Below are positions 12,420 to 24,730 of a stretch of DNA of 64,000 nucleotides, one piece after another. The position numbers and the translations under genes are program-made. The notes beneath the pieces are model-generated. The model saw nothing but the letters and a program-made list of their open reading frames with translations, ran no database searches and had not been told where the DNA came from. The stretch is from Haematococcus lacustris (lineage: Eukaryota > Chlorophyta > Chlorophyceae > Chlamydomonadales > Haematococcaceae), in contig JASKMD010000015.1 of the NCBI GenBank assembly GCA_030144725.1, positions 2,590,406 through 2,654,405 of the forward strand, read 5' to 3'. Position 1 is the stretch's first letter. Every line of letters begins with the position of its first letter.

Positions 12420-13360
12420 GTTGTGGATGTGGCAGCATCAGCACCCTGACATGGCACCCTAGCACAGAGTCCACAGCTCTGCCGGGCTGACCATGCTGCC
12501 ACGCCAGTACCAAGGTAAGCATCCTATCACAAGCAAGCCTCCGGACTTCGCGAGCAGAGCCCACTGACTCTGTATTGGCCGTTTTTTATCAGCAGAGGAG
12601 AGAGGGCCAGGCAGCAACAGTGGATGTGGCGGGGGCAGCGGACAAGCAGGCAGGTAAGGGGCCAGCAGCATGGGGCCGACTGGCGGTTATCTATCCCCCT
12701 GAGCCTCCCCCCAACCCAATTGAACGCCCCAGACAGCTGCGCCCATGCAATGTTTGGATGGTACCGCGACATGTGTCCCTGGGCAGGCATCGTGAGCAGC
12801 CCACATGGCACACCATGACACCATCATCGTCAACAGCAGCAGCAGCAGCAGTCACAACAATGTCATCTCTTTCCCTGCGTGCTGCTACACACGTGTATGT
12901 TTTTTGTGGACCGTGTCCCACCCACCCTCTCCCACCTTGACCCACCCTCTCCCACATCGCAGCCTTCCGCGCATTTGGCGTCCTAGTGTGCAGCGCTGCA
13001 GCCACAGCAGTACTCGCAATGTTTTTTTGCAGGGCACAAACAGATGATGGGGGCATCAACCGGGTTAGGACCCGAAGCCAGTAGCACCCCATGCAGCAGG
13101 TGTGGTTCAGTAGCTACATACCTAGAGTGTGGCAGGCCTGACAAGCGCTAGACCTCCCCCTGTACCCCCTTGGTGCCCATGAGGGCTGGTTGCTCTGTGT
13201 GAGCGGGTGTTGCCCCAGACAGTGTGACGGTGGCCCTGCCACTGGTGCTGTAATGCCCCTCTCTCTCCCCATGCAGCAGGTGTGGTTAAATCACGAGTCT
13301 AAACCACCTAACAACAACATTGCGCGTTGCAAGGCAGTGTGGGTAGCTTGTGGTTTCATT

Positions 13361-13705
13361 CTAGCGTCGCACTGAGTCAAGCTGTGGTGAAGCCCGCAGC
13401 CTCTCCAGGAGACGTGCGCGGACGCTGACATTGATGCAGGCAAGCACCCCGTAGCCGGGAGTTTGAAACAGCCAGGGGCATCGTGAATACGTGCCGTAGC
13501 TCATCGCTCTCTCCACTCCCCTTACAGCTCGCTTCACGTCACTTTGCAAGGCTCGTAGGACGGGTGTCATCTGCTTGGACATCGTCTCCTGCATCAGGGA
13601 GCTTTCCAGCCACCGATGGCTAACAGCCGCGTAGGCGTGGTACATGCGTGCGTCCCCTGCAGTGGAGAGAGCCCATTTGTTGTACTTTTGGGCTTCAATT
13701 CTCAT
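13361..13705 (-). CDS. Hypothetical ORF, 114 aa
   Basis: An uninterrupted frame from an ATG to a stop with a balanced, non-repetitive composition: mixed charge, several aromatics, and no runs of one residue. That is unlike most chance ORFs here. It starts MRIEAQKYNKWALST. I recognise no domain. It may be a lone exon or a remnant of a mobile element, since a tRNA-like fragment and the assembly gap follow directly. Confidence 0.3.
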   Translation of the reverse strand: MRIEAQKYNKWALSTAGDARMYHAYAAVSHRWLESSLMQETMSKQMTPVLRALQSDVKRAVRGVERAMSYGTYSRCPWLFQTPGYGVLACINVSVRARLLERLRASPQLDSVRR

Positions 13706-13770
13706 TTGTAAAACAACATATTGATCAATTAAGCTTCATTTGGCAACCGCATTCAAACGCTTGCCTTCCC

Positions 13771-13825
13771 CCGGTCTTAGCTCAGTTGGTAGGGTAATGG
13801 ATAGCGCATCAGCTTCCGGTTATCG
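13771..13825 (+). pseudogene. tRNA-like fragment (tRNA-Tyr 5' part joined to other sequence), cut by gap
   Basis: The first 32 bases (CCGGTCTTAGCTCAGTTGGT and on) match the tRNA-Tyr genes at 55011 and 63526, including the A-box. The upstream flank (CTTGCCTTCCC) is shared too. After GGTAG the sequence diverges into GGTAATGGATAGCGCATCAG, which resembles the D-arm of an arginine-type tRNA. The assembly gap begins before a T-arm is reached. It may be a chimeric tRNA pseudogene or the head of a tRNA-derived SINE. Confidence 0.5.
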
Positions 13826-14325
13826 NNNNNNNNNNNNNNNNNNNNNNNNNNNNNNNNNNNNNNNNNNNNNNNNNNNNNNNNNNNNNNNNNNNNNNNNNNN
13901 NNNNNNNNNNNNNNNNNNNNNNNNNNNNNNNNNNNNNNNNNNNNNNNNNNNNNNNNNNNNNNNNNNNNNNNNNNNNNNNNNNNNNNNNNNNNNNNNNNNN
14001 NNNNNNNNNNNNNNNNNNNNNNNNNNNNNNNNNNNNNNNNNNNNNNNNNNNNNNNNNNNNNNNNNNNNNNNNNNNNNNNNNNNNNNNNNNNNNNNNNNNN
14101 NNNNNNNNNNNNNNNNNNNNNNNNNNNNNNNNNNNNNNNNNNNNNNNNNNNNNNNNNNNNNNNNNNNNNNNNNNNNNNNNNNNNNNNNNNNNNNNNNNNN
14201 NNNNNNNNNNNNNNNNNNNNNNNNNNNNNNNNNNNNNNNNNNNNNNNNNNNNNNNNNNNNNNNNNNNNNNNNNNNNNNNNNNNNNNNNNNNNNNNNNNNN
14301 NNNNNNNNNNNNNNNNNNNNNNNNN
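13826..14325. other. Assembly gap (500 N)
   Basis: Exactly 500 undetermined bases, probably a scaffolding gap of nominal length. The tRNA-like sequence to the left and the GYF-domain gene to the right are both truncated by it. Confidence 0.99.
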
Positions 14326-14697
14326 CCATCAGGGGCATGGCGGGGGGGACCAGGCACCAGGGCAGCCGCCACACCCCAGCCTAGCCAGCCTGGCAGCGTG
14401 GGGGGTGGGGGGATCTCTGCAGGGCCAGCAGCAGCCGGGGGTGGGGCCACAGTGGCTCGCCTGCCCCCTGCCTCAGAGCAGGCCTGGCTGTACCTTGACC
14501 CTGAGGGGCAGCAGCAGGGGCCCTGCAGCATTGCCCAGTTCCGCAACTGGCTGAGCACCATGGAGCAGCGGGCAGAGCTGCAGGAGCAGTTGAAGCAGTT
14601 CCAGGCGGCTCCTGTGTGGCTGGCTGCGCAACCTGCGGCGCAGCCTCGACGCATTCTGCACCAGCTGGTCAAACTGTACGAGGAAGTTGTGGCCTGA
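14326..14697 (+). CDS. GYF-like domain protein, C-terminal part (5' end in gap)
   Basis: The frame is open from the gap edge to a TGA at 14695-14697. After a Gly/Pro/Ala-rich linker comes WLYLDPEGQQQGPCSIAQFR, then NWLSTME and, about 20 residues on, FQAAPVWLA. This is the W-x-Y...GP(F)...W pattern of GYF domains, which bind proline-rich peptides; the usual GPF reads GPC here. GYF proteins act as adaptors in mRNA splicing, decay and translational repression, or occur with chromatin readers. Here only the adaptor end is visible, so the pathway is unknown. A short helical tail (LHQLVKLYEEVVA) closes the protein. The missing N-terminus may continue beyond the gap or start within it. Confidence 0.6.
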   Translation, partial: PSGAWRGGPGTRAAATPQPSQPGSVGGGGISAGPAAAGGGATVARLPPASEQAWLYLDPEGQQQGPCSIAQFRNWLSTMEQRAELQEQLKQFQAAPVWLAAQPAAQPRRILHQLVKLYEEVVA

Positions 14698-14805
14698 TCC
14701 AGCCTGGGGGGGTCCACCAGCTGCAGCAGCAGCAGCAGGGGGGAGCCAGGAGTAGCAGAGCCACCGGCGGCAGCAGCAGGAGCAGCAGCATGTTTGGCCC
14801 TAGTT

Positions 14806-14810
<5 letters not shown>

Positions 14811-14853
<43 letters not shown>
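14811..14853. repeat. CAG trinucleotide repeat (about 14 copies)
   Basis: A pure CAG/AGC run lies about 115 bp downstream of the GYF-domain stop. Further CAG-rich tracts occur at 15468-15514 and 15757-15796. They lie in sequence with no recognisable exon. Confidence 0.9.
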
Positions 14854-15760
14854 CAATGGCAGGAGCAGTCCTGCCGCACCCCTTAGTACACTGCCGCCCA
14901 CCAGCCTACCCCTACCTTCACCCAGGGCCTCCTGCCTTTCCACCCTCCTACCTGCATGGCTGCCTGTCAGCCAGAGGCTTGATCATGGTCTGGGCCAGCA
15001 CGGAGGGTGGTTAGGTGGAGGTTACAGCAGTTGGTAGAAGCTGCCTGGTAGGCGGGCTGGAGTGTGATGTGCCTCCTAGTGCTAAGCTTAGCGGGGAAGT
15101 GCCAGAAGTCAGCCGGCTGCAGGCTCTGCTGTCATCACACTTACATCACACAAAGCATCACACGTAGCCTGCTGGTAGTCACATGGTGACCAGGCAGATC
15201 TCACATGCGCAGGCAGCCCCAGGCAGCTTCTCACAGGGTATCACACCAAGCACCTGGTCAGGAACTTCCCAGTATCTCGCATGGGCATGGGCTGGGCTGT
15301 GACTCACACCTGCTTGCATGGCCCATGCCCCTTTGGAGCTCCTAGCATGCTTGGCCACCAGGGGCCCCTGCCTGCCTCCTCACCTCAGTCAGCTGTGGTC
15401 CCCGCCCTGCCAGCATGCCAGCATGCCAGTGTAGAAGCAGCAGCGGGCATCAGGCGGCAGTGACAGGCAGCAGCAGCAGCAGCAGTACAGGCAGCAGCAG
15501 CAGCAGTACAGGCAGCAGCCAGCAGCATCTGCCCTGGTCGGCTGGGTAACAGCAGTACGACCCACATCAGGCCCAGCAGTGGAAAGCTTGAAACCTACAG
15601 GGTCTGGTCCCCTAGCCCCCTGCCTTTACCCAGGCTTGCACTGCAGGCAGCTGGGAGGCAGGCAGGCAGGCTGAAGGCACCTGCAGGCACCCTGCAGGCT
15701 GCCTGCCACTAGCAGCCAGCCTCTGCAGACCCAGCAGTAACTGCCAGCCCCATAGCCAGG

Positions 15761-15793
<33 letters not shown>

Positions 15794-15940
15794 CCTCGAC
15801 CTTTTTAGGGACCCGCCTAACTGATCATCTGCTGGCCCTGAGCCAGAAGGATAGGCTGAAGCTTGCAGGCAGTTGGGGTCCATTGGTTGGTCATGAGGCC
15901 TACACTCATGGCCCGGGCTCCTGAGGGCTGGGGGGCTGGA

Positions 15941-16480
15941 TTACATGGGGCTGTTGGGCTGGAGGGCTGTGGGGCTGGGGCTGGGGCTGGAGGGCTGGAC
16001 ACAGGCTGGGCACCGAGGTGGCATGGTGTCAATGGGGGTCAGAGCCGCAGAAGATGAGAGCAAGGGGGCTGGAAGGGGCTCGCTCCAACGTGAGGAGCAG
16101 CAGGAGGGGCGTTTGGAGAACAGCTGGGGGGGTGTCTGGAGAGCAGCAGGGGGGAGGTCTGGCAGTGGGCTTAAGGGGTGGTTGGGATGGATCCGCGGGT
16201 CAGCATAGTGCAGTTGTGGCTGCCGGTAACCTGGAGGTGGAGGCAGTGAAGGAGTAGGGGGAGGAGGAGGAGGAAGAGGGGCCCTGAAGTTCAGCTCACC
16301 GGCTGTTGCTGGGTATTGAGGGCATTGCCCTGCAGCTACACGCAGCTCTGGCACCAGGGTGTAGGACACAGACAGGCTCTCAGCAGGCAGCGGTGGCAGC
16401 AGCAGGACAGTGCTGGACTTAGTGGCTGCATGACAGCAGCTAGGCCTAGGGAGCAAGAAGTTGCCAAGAAGCTGCCGCAC
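15941..16480 (-). CDS. Possible proline-rich exon, function unknown
   Basis: A 179-codon minus frame contains a polyproline stretch flanked by varied sequence (YRQPQLHYADPRIHPNHPLS), which reads like genuine disordered protein. An acceptor-like AG and donor-like GT occur nearby, but I could not link it to other exons or to a domain. It may instead be an accidental frame in C-rich DNA. Confidence 0.22.
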   Translation of the reverse strand: MRQLLGNFLLPRPSCCHAATKSSTVLLLPPLPAESLSVSYTLVPELRVAAGQCPQYPATAGELNFRAPLPPPPPPTPSLPPPPGYRQPQLHYADPRIHPNHPLSPLPDLPPAALQTPPQLFSKRPSCCSSRWSEPLPAPLLSSSAALTPIDTMPPRCPACVQPSSPSPSPTALQPNSPM

Positions 16481-16818
16481 AGGGGTGGTGCATGTTGTGG
16501 CAAAACCTGGCTGTGGGCTGTCACAGTAGAGGGTGGAGGTTGGCAGGGCAGTGGTGGTAGAGGAGCTGCCTAGAAGCTGGAAGGTGGATGGCCCGGCACA
16601 GCATGCAGAACTTCACATATGCACACAACTTGTTTGCAGCCTAGCAGCATGTCTGACTCTACAAGTTTATCTCAGCCTGCAGGTTGCGTAGCTGATACAG
16701 ATAGGCGTGTGGCAAATCGCCACTATGGTGTGGAGGACATTATTGTAAAGGTGGCAGTGCATAATAGGTAGGGCTGGGCTGGCTGGCTGGATGTGGACAA
16801 GGCTTGGCAAGCTAAACC

Positions 16819-16980
16819 AGGGCGGGGCGGGGCGGGGCGGGCGGGGCGGGGCGGGGCGGGGCGGGGCGGGGCGGGGCAGGGCAGGGCAGGGCAGGGCAGG
16901 GCAGGGCAGGGCAGGGCAGGGCAGGGCAGGGCAGGGCAGGGCAGGGCAGGGCAGGGCAGGGCAGGGCAGGGCAGGGCAGG
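16819..16980. repeat. Pentanucleotide satellite GGGGC then GGGCA
   Basis: About 11 copies of GGGGC give way to about 21 copies of GGGCA without interruption. This is a G-rich pentamer array in which one variant unit has spread through the right-hand part. Confidence 0.95.
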
Positions 16981-19604
16981 GGATCAGTGCCTCTGCAGCC
17001 AAGCACGAGGCTGCTTGGAGGCCAATGCAGCTGGTAGTTGCTTGGAAAGTGTCAGCTGTCAGCTGGCACCCCCCGCAGCTACTGTGGCACCAGCCATGGT
17101 AATGACTGCAGCGGGGGCCGCAGGCAGCACTGCGCCCACATCACAGTTTCTCCAGGCTAGGCGACGACCAGCTGTGCCTTCCAGGCAGCAGCCATGGAGC
17201 AGCTGGCACTGGTCATGGCAGCAGGGTCAGCAGGGTATGGGAGCACTGCCAGTCATGATGCAGTCAAGCCGTTGCGAGGTGAACGCCAGCCAGAGGGTCC
17301 AGCCAGGTTGCGACAGGGCTGCAGTGTGACGCCAGGCTGCGGTGCACAAGGCCAGCAGCAGGTGGTCATACACCTGTCATGTAAGGCTAGGTAGCATCTA
17401 CTGGTCAACCACCCCAGCTACTCCAGCCACTCAGGCTACCGTTGGTGGAGTTAAAATGGAGCGGTATTCCTCACAAAAACACAACCTGTTGGGGGTGCTC
17501 CCAGCTGGGGCTGAACGCTTGGCTAGAAGGATTTCCAGTCCATCTGTCTGCATGGTCAATGATGATGATGGCTTACACCGCTTCAGCCGTCAGCCGTTAG
17601 TCATGGTCATGGTTCTGAAGGGATCCACTCTGCCCTTACCAGTCAATGCCTAGCAGGCGTACAGCCCGGCTGGCCTTCATTAGGGTTCACCCTAACCCTC
17701 CTGCATGCTAATCAACCTAGGGGAGGGACAGGATAACTGGGGTGAGGGATGGCATCACCTATCTTTCAGTGAAGCGGGGTGTGGTAGCTTTCACCGTGCG
17801 TCTGAACTTGGAGCCAATACCTTGCGGGCAGCCACGCCTAGGACTGTATGGTTGGCGCGGCTGGCAGTGTCAGCCTCTCGGGGCTCAACCCAGTACTCTC
17901 TGCTGGCTGTCGCCGGAGCGTTTGTGGCGGGCGTGGAGTGGACGGCGGACAGTGAAATCGCGTGCTGCCCGATCCCGGGTGCAGCTGGGTACGCACTGGG
18001 CTTTCACCTGGAAGACCATTCGCAGCACGCGCACTCTGTCGCCGCGAGCTGTCACAGCCGAAAAGGCGGAAGTTGACCACTGACGACCGCGAAGTAGAGG
18101 CGCGCTCAGGTACGTAAGAGCGGGGAGAGGGCGCCGTTGTGAAGGTACGTACGTACGAGCTTGCGAAATTTGGAGGTTTTCACCCAATTCAAAATTGTCG
18201 TCTGCAAAACTGAAGGTTTCCACTGCACAAATAAAAGCGCTCTTAGCACTGGCGTTCACAGCTAAGCCTGCAGCCCCGCCAGCCCCCACAGCCCCGCCAC
18301 CACCCCAGCGAACGAGAGTTCGGCACCCCTGCAGCACAAGTAGTTTTAACCGCTTCGTCAGCTTTAACCACACCCTCCACACCCCAGCTGACGGCAGGAC
18401 TAGGCATTAGTTAGCACCTGCACGTGGAGATTGCAGCTCATGACGTGAATCCTTTCCTTACACAGCTCTAAGCAGAGTTGCATTGCACCCTTTACTAGGC
18501 AGAGAACATGGCATTGTAGAACACCAGCCTGTAAGAACCATGGCGCAAACCCCCACGCTGTTGGTGTAATCTAGTCGTTCAAAACCTGCATCATCGGCTT
18601 GCTCCTCTCTTCTGTTGTCTTGACATGTATGCCGGCTATCAGTGGGTATTGGTGACGTCTTTGCCTACGTGCTTGAGACATCTTGGCCGTGCAACAAAGC
18701 AGTGCATCACCGGGTCACAATCACCCTTGGAATACCACGCCATGGCACTACGCCATTGCACACGGTTTGTATGAAAGCCAACAGTAGCCCGCCAGCTCAA
18801 ACATCACTTTTCTATTGTAGGTTTGTCACGGACTATCCTCCAATGCACACAAAGAATTGAATAATGATGCAGAACCATGCACATCCGAAATAAGCCACAC
18901 TGGCGCACACCATGTGAAAGGGAACGGGGCGCTGACCACCTTCACATGCATGCAGGGTAAGCACCCTGGCACCACCCTGGTGTCCACCCTACTCCACCCC
19001 ACCCCGCAGTGCTCTAGATGTCAAAGGCCCAAGCAAGAGGCTGCACCTCTAGTGGAGCAACACATCCCATTACCGCTTGCGCAGCAGGCTTGGCCCGTGG
19101 ACTTGCCGACACTCACTTGACACTGTGTTGAAGCTGGGGTGAGGTGGGGTACACTGGGAGCCTGCACTGTTCTAGCTGCATGGGCCCGCCCACCTGGCCA
19201 TGTGGGGCAGTGCACCGCTCATGACCTGGCCCCCACAGCTGAGTATCTAGTGCATGGGAGTTGGTGCAGTGTGCTACACACGTGCAGCCACCACAATCAC
19301 CATGGCAACTAGCATTAGCTGCATTGATCAAGCCACAACGCCTGTAGAATCGTTTTTCCCAGCCTGCGATTCACTGAGGGGCCGCCCTGCCAGCGCAGCC
19401 GTCTCCCCCTAGTGAAGTGGCCAAGCTTTCTTCAAGCAGGTGGGCACACCATAATTGTGCACAGCTGCTGTGCTGACTGACGCTGGGCGTTCCCCTCATG
19501 ACCTGCCCTGAGGCCCCAAGCCCCTACCCTTGGCCCTACCCCCTCATGGCTGATTTTCTGGCTGAAGTAAAACACACCACACCATAGGCTGGGTTGGCAT
19601 GAGC
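16981..19604. other. Stretch with no recognised gene
   Basis: Several open frames of 60-165 codons exist on both strands, the longest on the minus strand at 17885-18382. None shows a domain, and frames on opposite strands look equally plausible. A short run of GTAC repeats lies near 18145-18158. I cannot support a specific gene here. Confidence 0.5.
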
Positions 19605-22600
19605 TCACCGGCGCCCTCTGCCCCTGCCGCCAAAGCTGCCCATGCCGCCCCTGCCTCCGCCAAAGCCTCCCCGGCCCCCCCCACCACCATAGCTGCCCCC
19701 TCCATAGCCCCCTCTGCCACCATACCCTGACCTCTGCCCACCTCCACCATAACCACCATAACCGCCACTGGACCCCCCATTGCTGTAGGCACCTCCATAG
19801 CCACTGCTGGGGCTGTTCGGGTCCTTCTTTAGCTCTGGGAGCTTGGAGGGGGTGCTGAGGGTCCACCCATGGCCATCGTCAGCATGAGCTGTGCAGGCAA
19901 AGGCAGGAGGCAGCAGTGCCAGGCCAGGCTATTGGACAGAACCAAACTGTGCTGCCAGCTTACTCCTTGAGCACGGCAGAGCACATAGCTGCAGAGAACA
20001 ACAGGCCCACAGGGCTAGCTGTCAGGCCAACCCCTGTCACTGAAACATCTGAGCCCTGCCTTGTTCCCTTGGCCCTGTTCTTCCTCCCTACCCTCTGATT
20101 TCCCTTGACCCTCCATGCTGCCTGTCCAAGCCCGTTTGCCGCACCTGCTGCTGCCTCCACCACATCTGCTACGTGCTCTGCCGGCACGTCAAACACTGCG
20201 CCGGTGCCATCAGCGGTCATGGTGATGCGACGGATCTTGTCGCAGATTGTCTCCCCCAGCCCCAGGTGTTTCCTTCACAGGGCCAACAACAGCACAAGCC
20301 TGCACATGACCACCTGGTCACTGCTGGCCTCATGCACGGCCTCAGACGGGAAGAACGGTGCTGTTGGCCCTTTTGCATCTCCTGCAAGTTTCTGTCACCA
20401 AGAGCACAAGCCTGCACATGACAGCTGCTGGGGAGCAGAGCTCAGGAGTGGGTTACACAGCACCACGGCACCTGGTCTGAGCAAAAACACCCTTTTACAG
20501 GTGGGGAAACTCTGGAGCGAGTGAGTGGGCGGTGGTGGTGTGACCAACGCCGGGGTGAGGGGCGAGAGCCAGGTACGGGAGCAGTTGTGAGGGTAGTAGC
20601 AAAATCAGGGACGTGCTACATCCCAGCCCATGGTACCCTTACTTCAGGTACGTCCAGACAGCGCCAGCAAAGGAGATGGGTTCAGCAGAGGTGGCCAGCA
20701 GCGTGCTGCAGTCGTCCTGGGCGGTGAGCAGGGAGCGCGCCTTCACTGCCTTCAGGCCGGTGATGTGGGCTAGGGCGCGGGCAAGAGCATCCTCCGGGCT
20801 CACTGCATCAGCTAACATGTTTGAGGCAGCCTCCCTGCATGGAGCACATGGAAGACATGGAGAGCATGTAAGTGCAAGTGCAAGTGGAGGACGCATCAGC
20901 GGTGCATGGCGCATGGAATGCATGTGGTGATCATACAACGGAGGGTAGGGGCAAGCAGGAACAGGAGCAATTTCAGGAAAGTGGGAAAAGGGTGGGTTGA
21001 GTCAGAATAACACCACCAAGGACAGGGGCGAAGGCGACAAGGTCAAGAGTGAAGGCAACGCGAGGCGGCGCCGTCATGCATGGAGTAGGGTCGAAGGACA
21101 CCTACTTGAAGAAGGCGATGGCTGAAGGCTCCACATCCTGCAGCATCTGCACTGCTCGGCCTGCAGCCACCGTGGCCATCTCCGCAGGCTGTGGTGCGCC
21201 AATGCGCTCGAACTTGAAGCGGCCCTTGTTCTGCGAGGCCAATGGGGCGCATGCAGGCAAGGCAAGGTGCTGAAGGCAGGACGGGGGCGGGCAGCAAGGC
21301 TGCTTTATGACCAGGTTCTCAGGCGGCTACAACGCAGAGGCACCCAGATGCGGAACGGTGACCCCGACTTCCTTCCACACCACAACAAACCCCCATACTC
21401 CGCCCTGCCCTGCCCGCCCCACCCCTGCCTTCCCTGCCATGCCCTCACCTCAATGATGGGGATCATGTACTCCATCTTGCGGCCCACAAGCGTGACACAG
21501 GTGCCAGTCTGCCCCGCCCGCCCTGTGCGCCCACTGCGGTGGATGTAGGTCTCCCAGTCAGTAGGAGGGTCAATCTGCAAATGTCACACACAAGTCACAC
21601 CATGCCTCACACCTCACCCAAGCAATGAGCCCTCAGGGCAGGTGTTGTCCCATGCCTGGTATCCCTCTACCTGCCAGGCCAGATACGTCGACCTGTCTAT
21701 TGCTTCCTTTCAAGCACAACGTGAACAACCAAGCTGACCAGCAATTGAACATCCCATGATGCTCGTACGACTGGCCTTGTCCCTGACCCCACCCCAGGCT
21801 CTGCTGCCTGCCTCCAACATTACTTGCCAGCTGCTGCCCCTGCAGCCTGCTGTTTGCGGTTAACGTGCCTGCTTGTAACTATGACCCTTCTGGCTCCCCT
21901 ATGCCTCTCCTGCCTGCAGCATTCGCTCCCTGCCCTGTGGGCTGTGCCCTGTGCCGCCAATGTCTCAGGAACCTCATCTACTCACATTGATGACTAACTC
22001 CACCCCAGTGATGTCCAGGCCTCGGGCTGCGACATCTGTTGCCACCAGCACGCTGAAGCTGCCAGCCTTGAAACCCGCCAGCGCTTGCTCGCGCAGCTTT
22101 TGGGTCAGGTCGCCGTGCAGGGGCTGGGCGCCAATGCTGTGCACACGGCAGCAGGGCAGTGGTGGATGAGCTGGCGGCAGCAACAGGATCAGTGGCAGAG
22201 GGTGCAGCAGAGGCGGTGGCACCAGCAAGGGCTGAGGTAGTCCAGAGACATATACCAAAGCCTGCTACACCTACATCATTCAGGCAATTTGCTCCCTAGT
22301 GTGATCACTGCGCAGCGACTTCCAAGCACACATCAGCCCAGCTAACGACCCAGACTCTAGACACCTCACCTGGATGACAGCTCCATTGCAATCTGGTCAG
22401 CATCGCGCTTGGTGTCGGTGAACACGATGGATCGCCCGCCCAGGCCATAGCTGGTAATCAGGTCGCGAATGAGGCTGGTGCGCTGCTGCCAGTGACTCGG
22501 AAGAACCAGGTGCTTGACAGTTGTCGCAGCAGCCTGCGTGCTGCGGTCATCTCCAACCAGGTCTACGAGAACGTAGTTGGGTTTCAAGAACCGCTGACAC

Positions 22601-24730
22601 AGCGACTTGATCCAGGACGGCATAGTCGCGCTGAAGAGCAGGGTTTGAATGTTGGCCTGCAGGTGCCGGGGCGGGCGAGTGATAGGCGGGTGAGGAACGC
22701 GTCGGTCTGGTGTAGAACAGTGGGCCAAGGCACATCTTGTGGGACGAAATCCACTTACATGCCGAACGTGGCCCGGAACCCCTGTCAGAAACTTGCATCT
22801 ATCACCCTACTGTCGGTCTCGGTGGCATGTACAGCTTCTGTTGCTAGCTCGGCTACTGCTGTTGCTATGGCTGTGGCCTTACCTTCTGCTCTGCTCCGGC
22901 TTTCAGGATGAGCTCTACATCATCGATGAAGCCCATAGCCATCATGCGATCCACCTCATCCAGCACCCGGTACCTAATGGGATGAAGCAGGTGCCAGCAA
23001 AATGCTGAAGCGAGCTCCTACGCCAGCTGACCCCACCCCCTCCATTGCCACCACCCCACCCCTTTGCCCCATCGTCGCTTACTCGCTGTCCTCTCATGCC
23101 CCATTCCCCAGACTCCCCACCATCCCCACTCCCACCCACCCACCCACCCACTCATTCCCACCCGCCCACCCCTTGCCCACTACCCCACCCCTTTGCCCCA
23201 TCCTCGCTCACCCGCTGGCCGTCCTCACCCCTATTCCCAGACTCCCCACCATCCCCGCTCCCACCTGATCTCCGTGAGCTTCATCGTACCCCGGTTCATC
23301 AAGTCCTTGATGCGCCCTGGGGTGCCAACCACCACGTCCACCCCCCGGCGCAGGGCCCCCTCCTGGCTCTCATACGGTGCACCGCCGTACACACACACCA
23401 GACTCAGGTTTGCAGCAGGGGCCAGGCTCTCAAATACAACGAACACCTGCACCAAGGGGGAGCAGGGACAGGCTCGGCTCAGCCATAGTAATCTCTACCA
23501 GCATCACCCCGCACATGGCCATGGCAAGGCTTCAGGGACTGACATACCATGTGCGGCAAGGGGGAGGGTGTGAGGCTCCACTCCTAGCCAGTTTACAATT
23601 GGCACATGCGCTTGTCTTTAGCACCCTCGCACATACAACCCTCGCATCCTGAAGTGCCCTTACACACCCTCCTGCTTCACACCCTGGCCTGCCTCTGTTA
23701 GCCTCTAGTCTTCCTCCATGAGACACGCAGGCCACCCACCTGCTGGGCGAGCTCTCTAGTGGGCGTCATGGCAATGGTGCTGGGCAAGCGGCCTGCCTTG
23801 CGGGCAAGTGCTGCACCCCCTGCCGCCCGCTCCGCCAGCAGCCGCTCAACGCAAGGGATGACAAAGGCCAAAGTTTTCCCACAGCCTGTCCGTGCACGGC
23901 CAACCACGTCTGCAGGTCGTGCAAAAGCGGGGAGCATGTTGTCAACCACAACAGCACATGCCCACTTACACAGTCACACATTTGCTGGACGTCTGCGCAG
24001 GATTCTCAATAACTCCCATCAACTACATTTAAACTTGCATGTTTTCCTAAACCTGCAGTTGGTAGGGTTGATGCCAAAGTTGACATACGAGGCTCCTTAT
24101 CATTTCTCCTTCTACACTGCTTGTCACAAAGCCCGCACATATAGAAATAGTCGTAGCTCTTTGCTATTGTAGCCGTGCAGCCTACATGAGCGTACATCAG
24201 GAACACTGAGGTGAACCCACCTTTGCCCGCTAAGCCCGCAGGAACTGTCTGTGCTTGGATAGCAAACAATGCCTCAATCTTCTGTGCCCGGAGCAGCGAT
24301 TTGACTGCTTGGCTGAGAGGGAAATTGTCCAAATGCAATGGGTTGTCTGTGGGGGTAGGCTCTGGAGGGGGGTCTTCTACCGTGGCTTTCTTCTTTGTTG
24401 GGCGCTGCAGGTCGTGGGATGCACCCAACGTTAGTAGGCAATCATGGTGAGATGTGAGAAGGGCGGGCCGCCATGAGCAGTTAGCACGTGACTTGCCTTA
24501 ACTGCATCTGATGCAGGTGTTGCCTCCTCGGCGGCTGGCTGCTCCGCCTTTGCGACGCTCTTTTTCTTCTTTGCTTTCTTAGCGGGCACCTCCTCTGCAG
24601 AGACTAGCTCTACAGTTTCCTCCGGCTGCTCTCGTTTCTTGCTGCTCTTCTTTTTGGTAGGCGCGGGGGCCGCCGTGGACATAGGCAACTCAGTAAACTC
24701 GTCCGCAGTGGGCTTCCTAGCAGCGCCCAT
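19605..24730 (-). CDS. Nucleolar DEAD-box (DEVD) RNA helicase with GUCT domain, DDX21/RH7-like
   Basis: An ATP-dependent RNA helicase assembled from about 12 exons. Exon 1 (24730 to about 24499) is a lysine-rich, nuclear/nucleolar-type N-terminus with KKAKKKK. The core follows: Q-motif region ([12 protein letters not shown]), motif I ARTGCGKT, Ia PTRELAQQ, Ib [38 protein letters not shown] and [16 protein letters not shown] instead of DEAD is characteristic of the DDX21/DDX50 and plant RH7/PRH75 group. After the core come GUCT-type exons (about 20280-20150), then a Gly/Tyr/Arg tail of GYGG and RGG repeats ending GRGRR before the TGA at 19605-19607. Family members act in rRNA processing and RNA unwinding in the nucleolus. 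Intron 1 appears to use a GC donor (AAG/GCAAGT). Family assignment is strong; exact exon edges are approximate. Confidence 0.92.
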
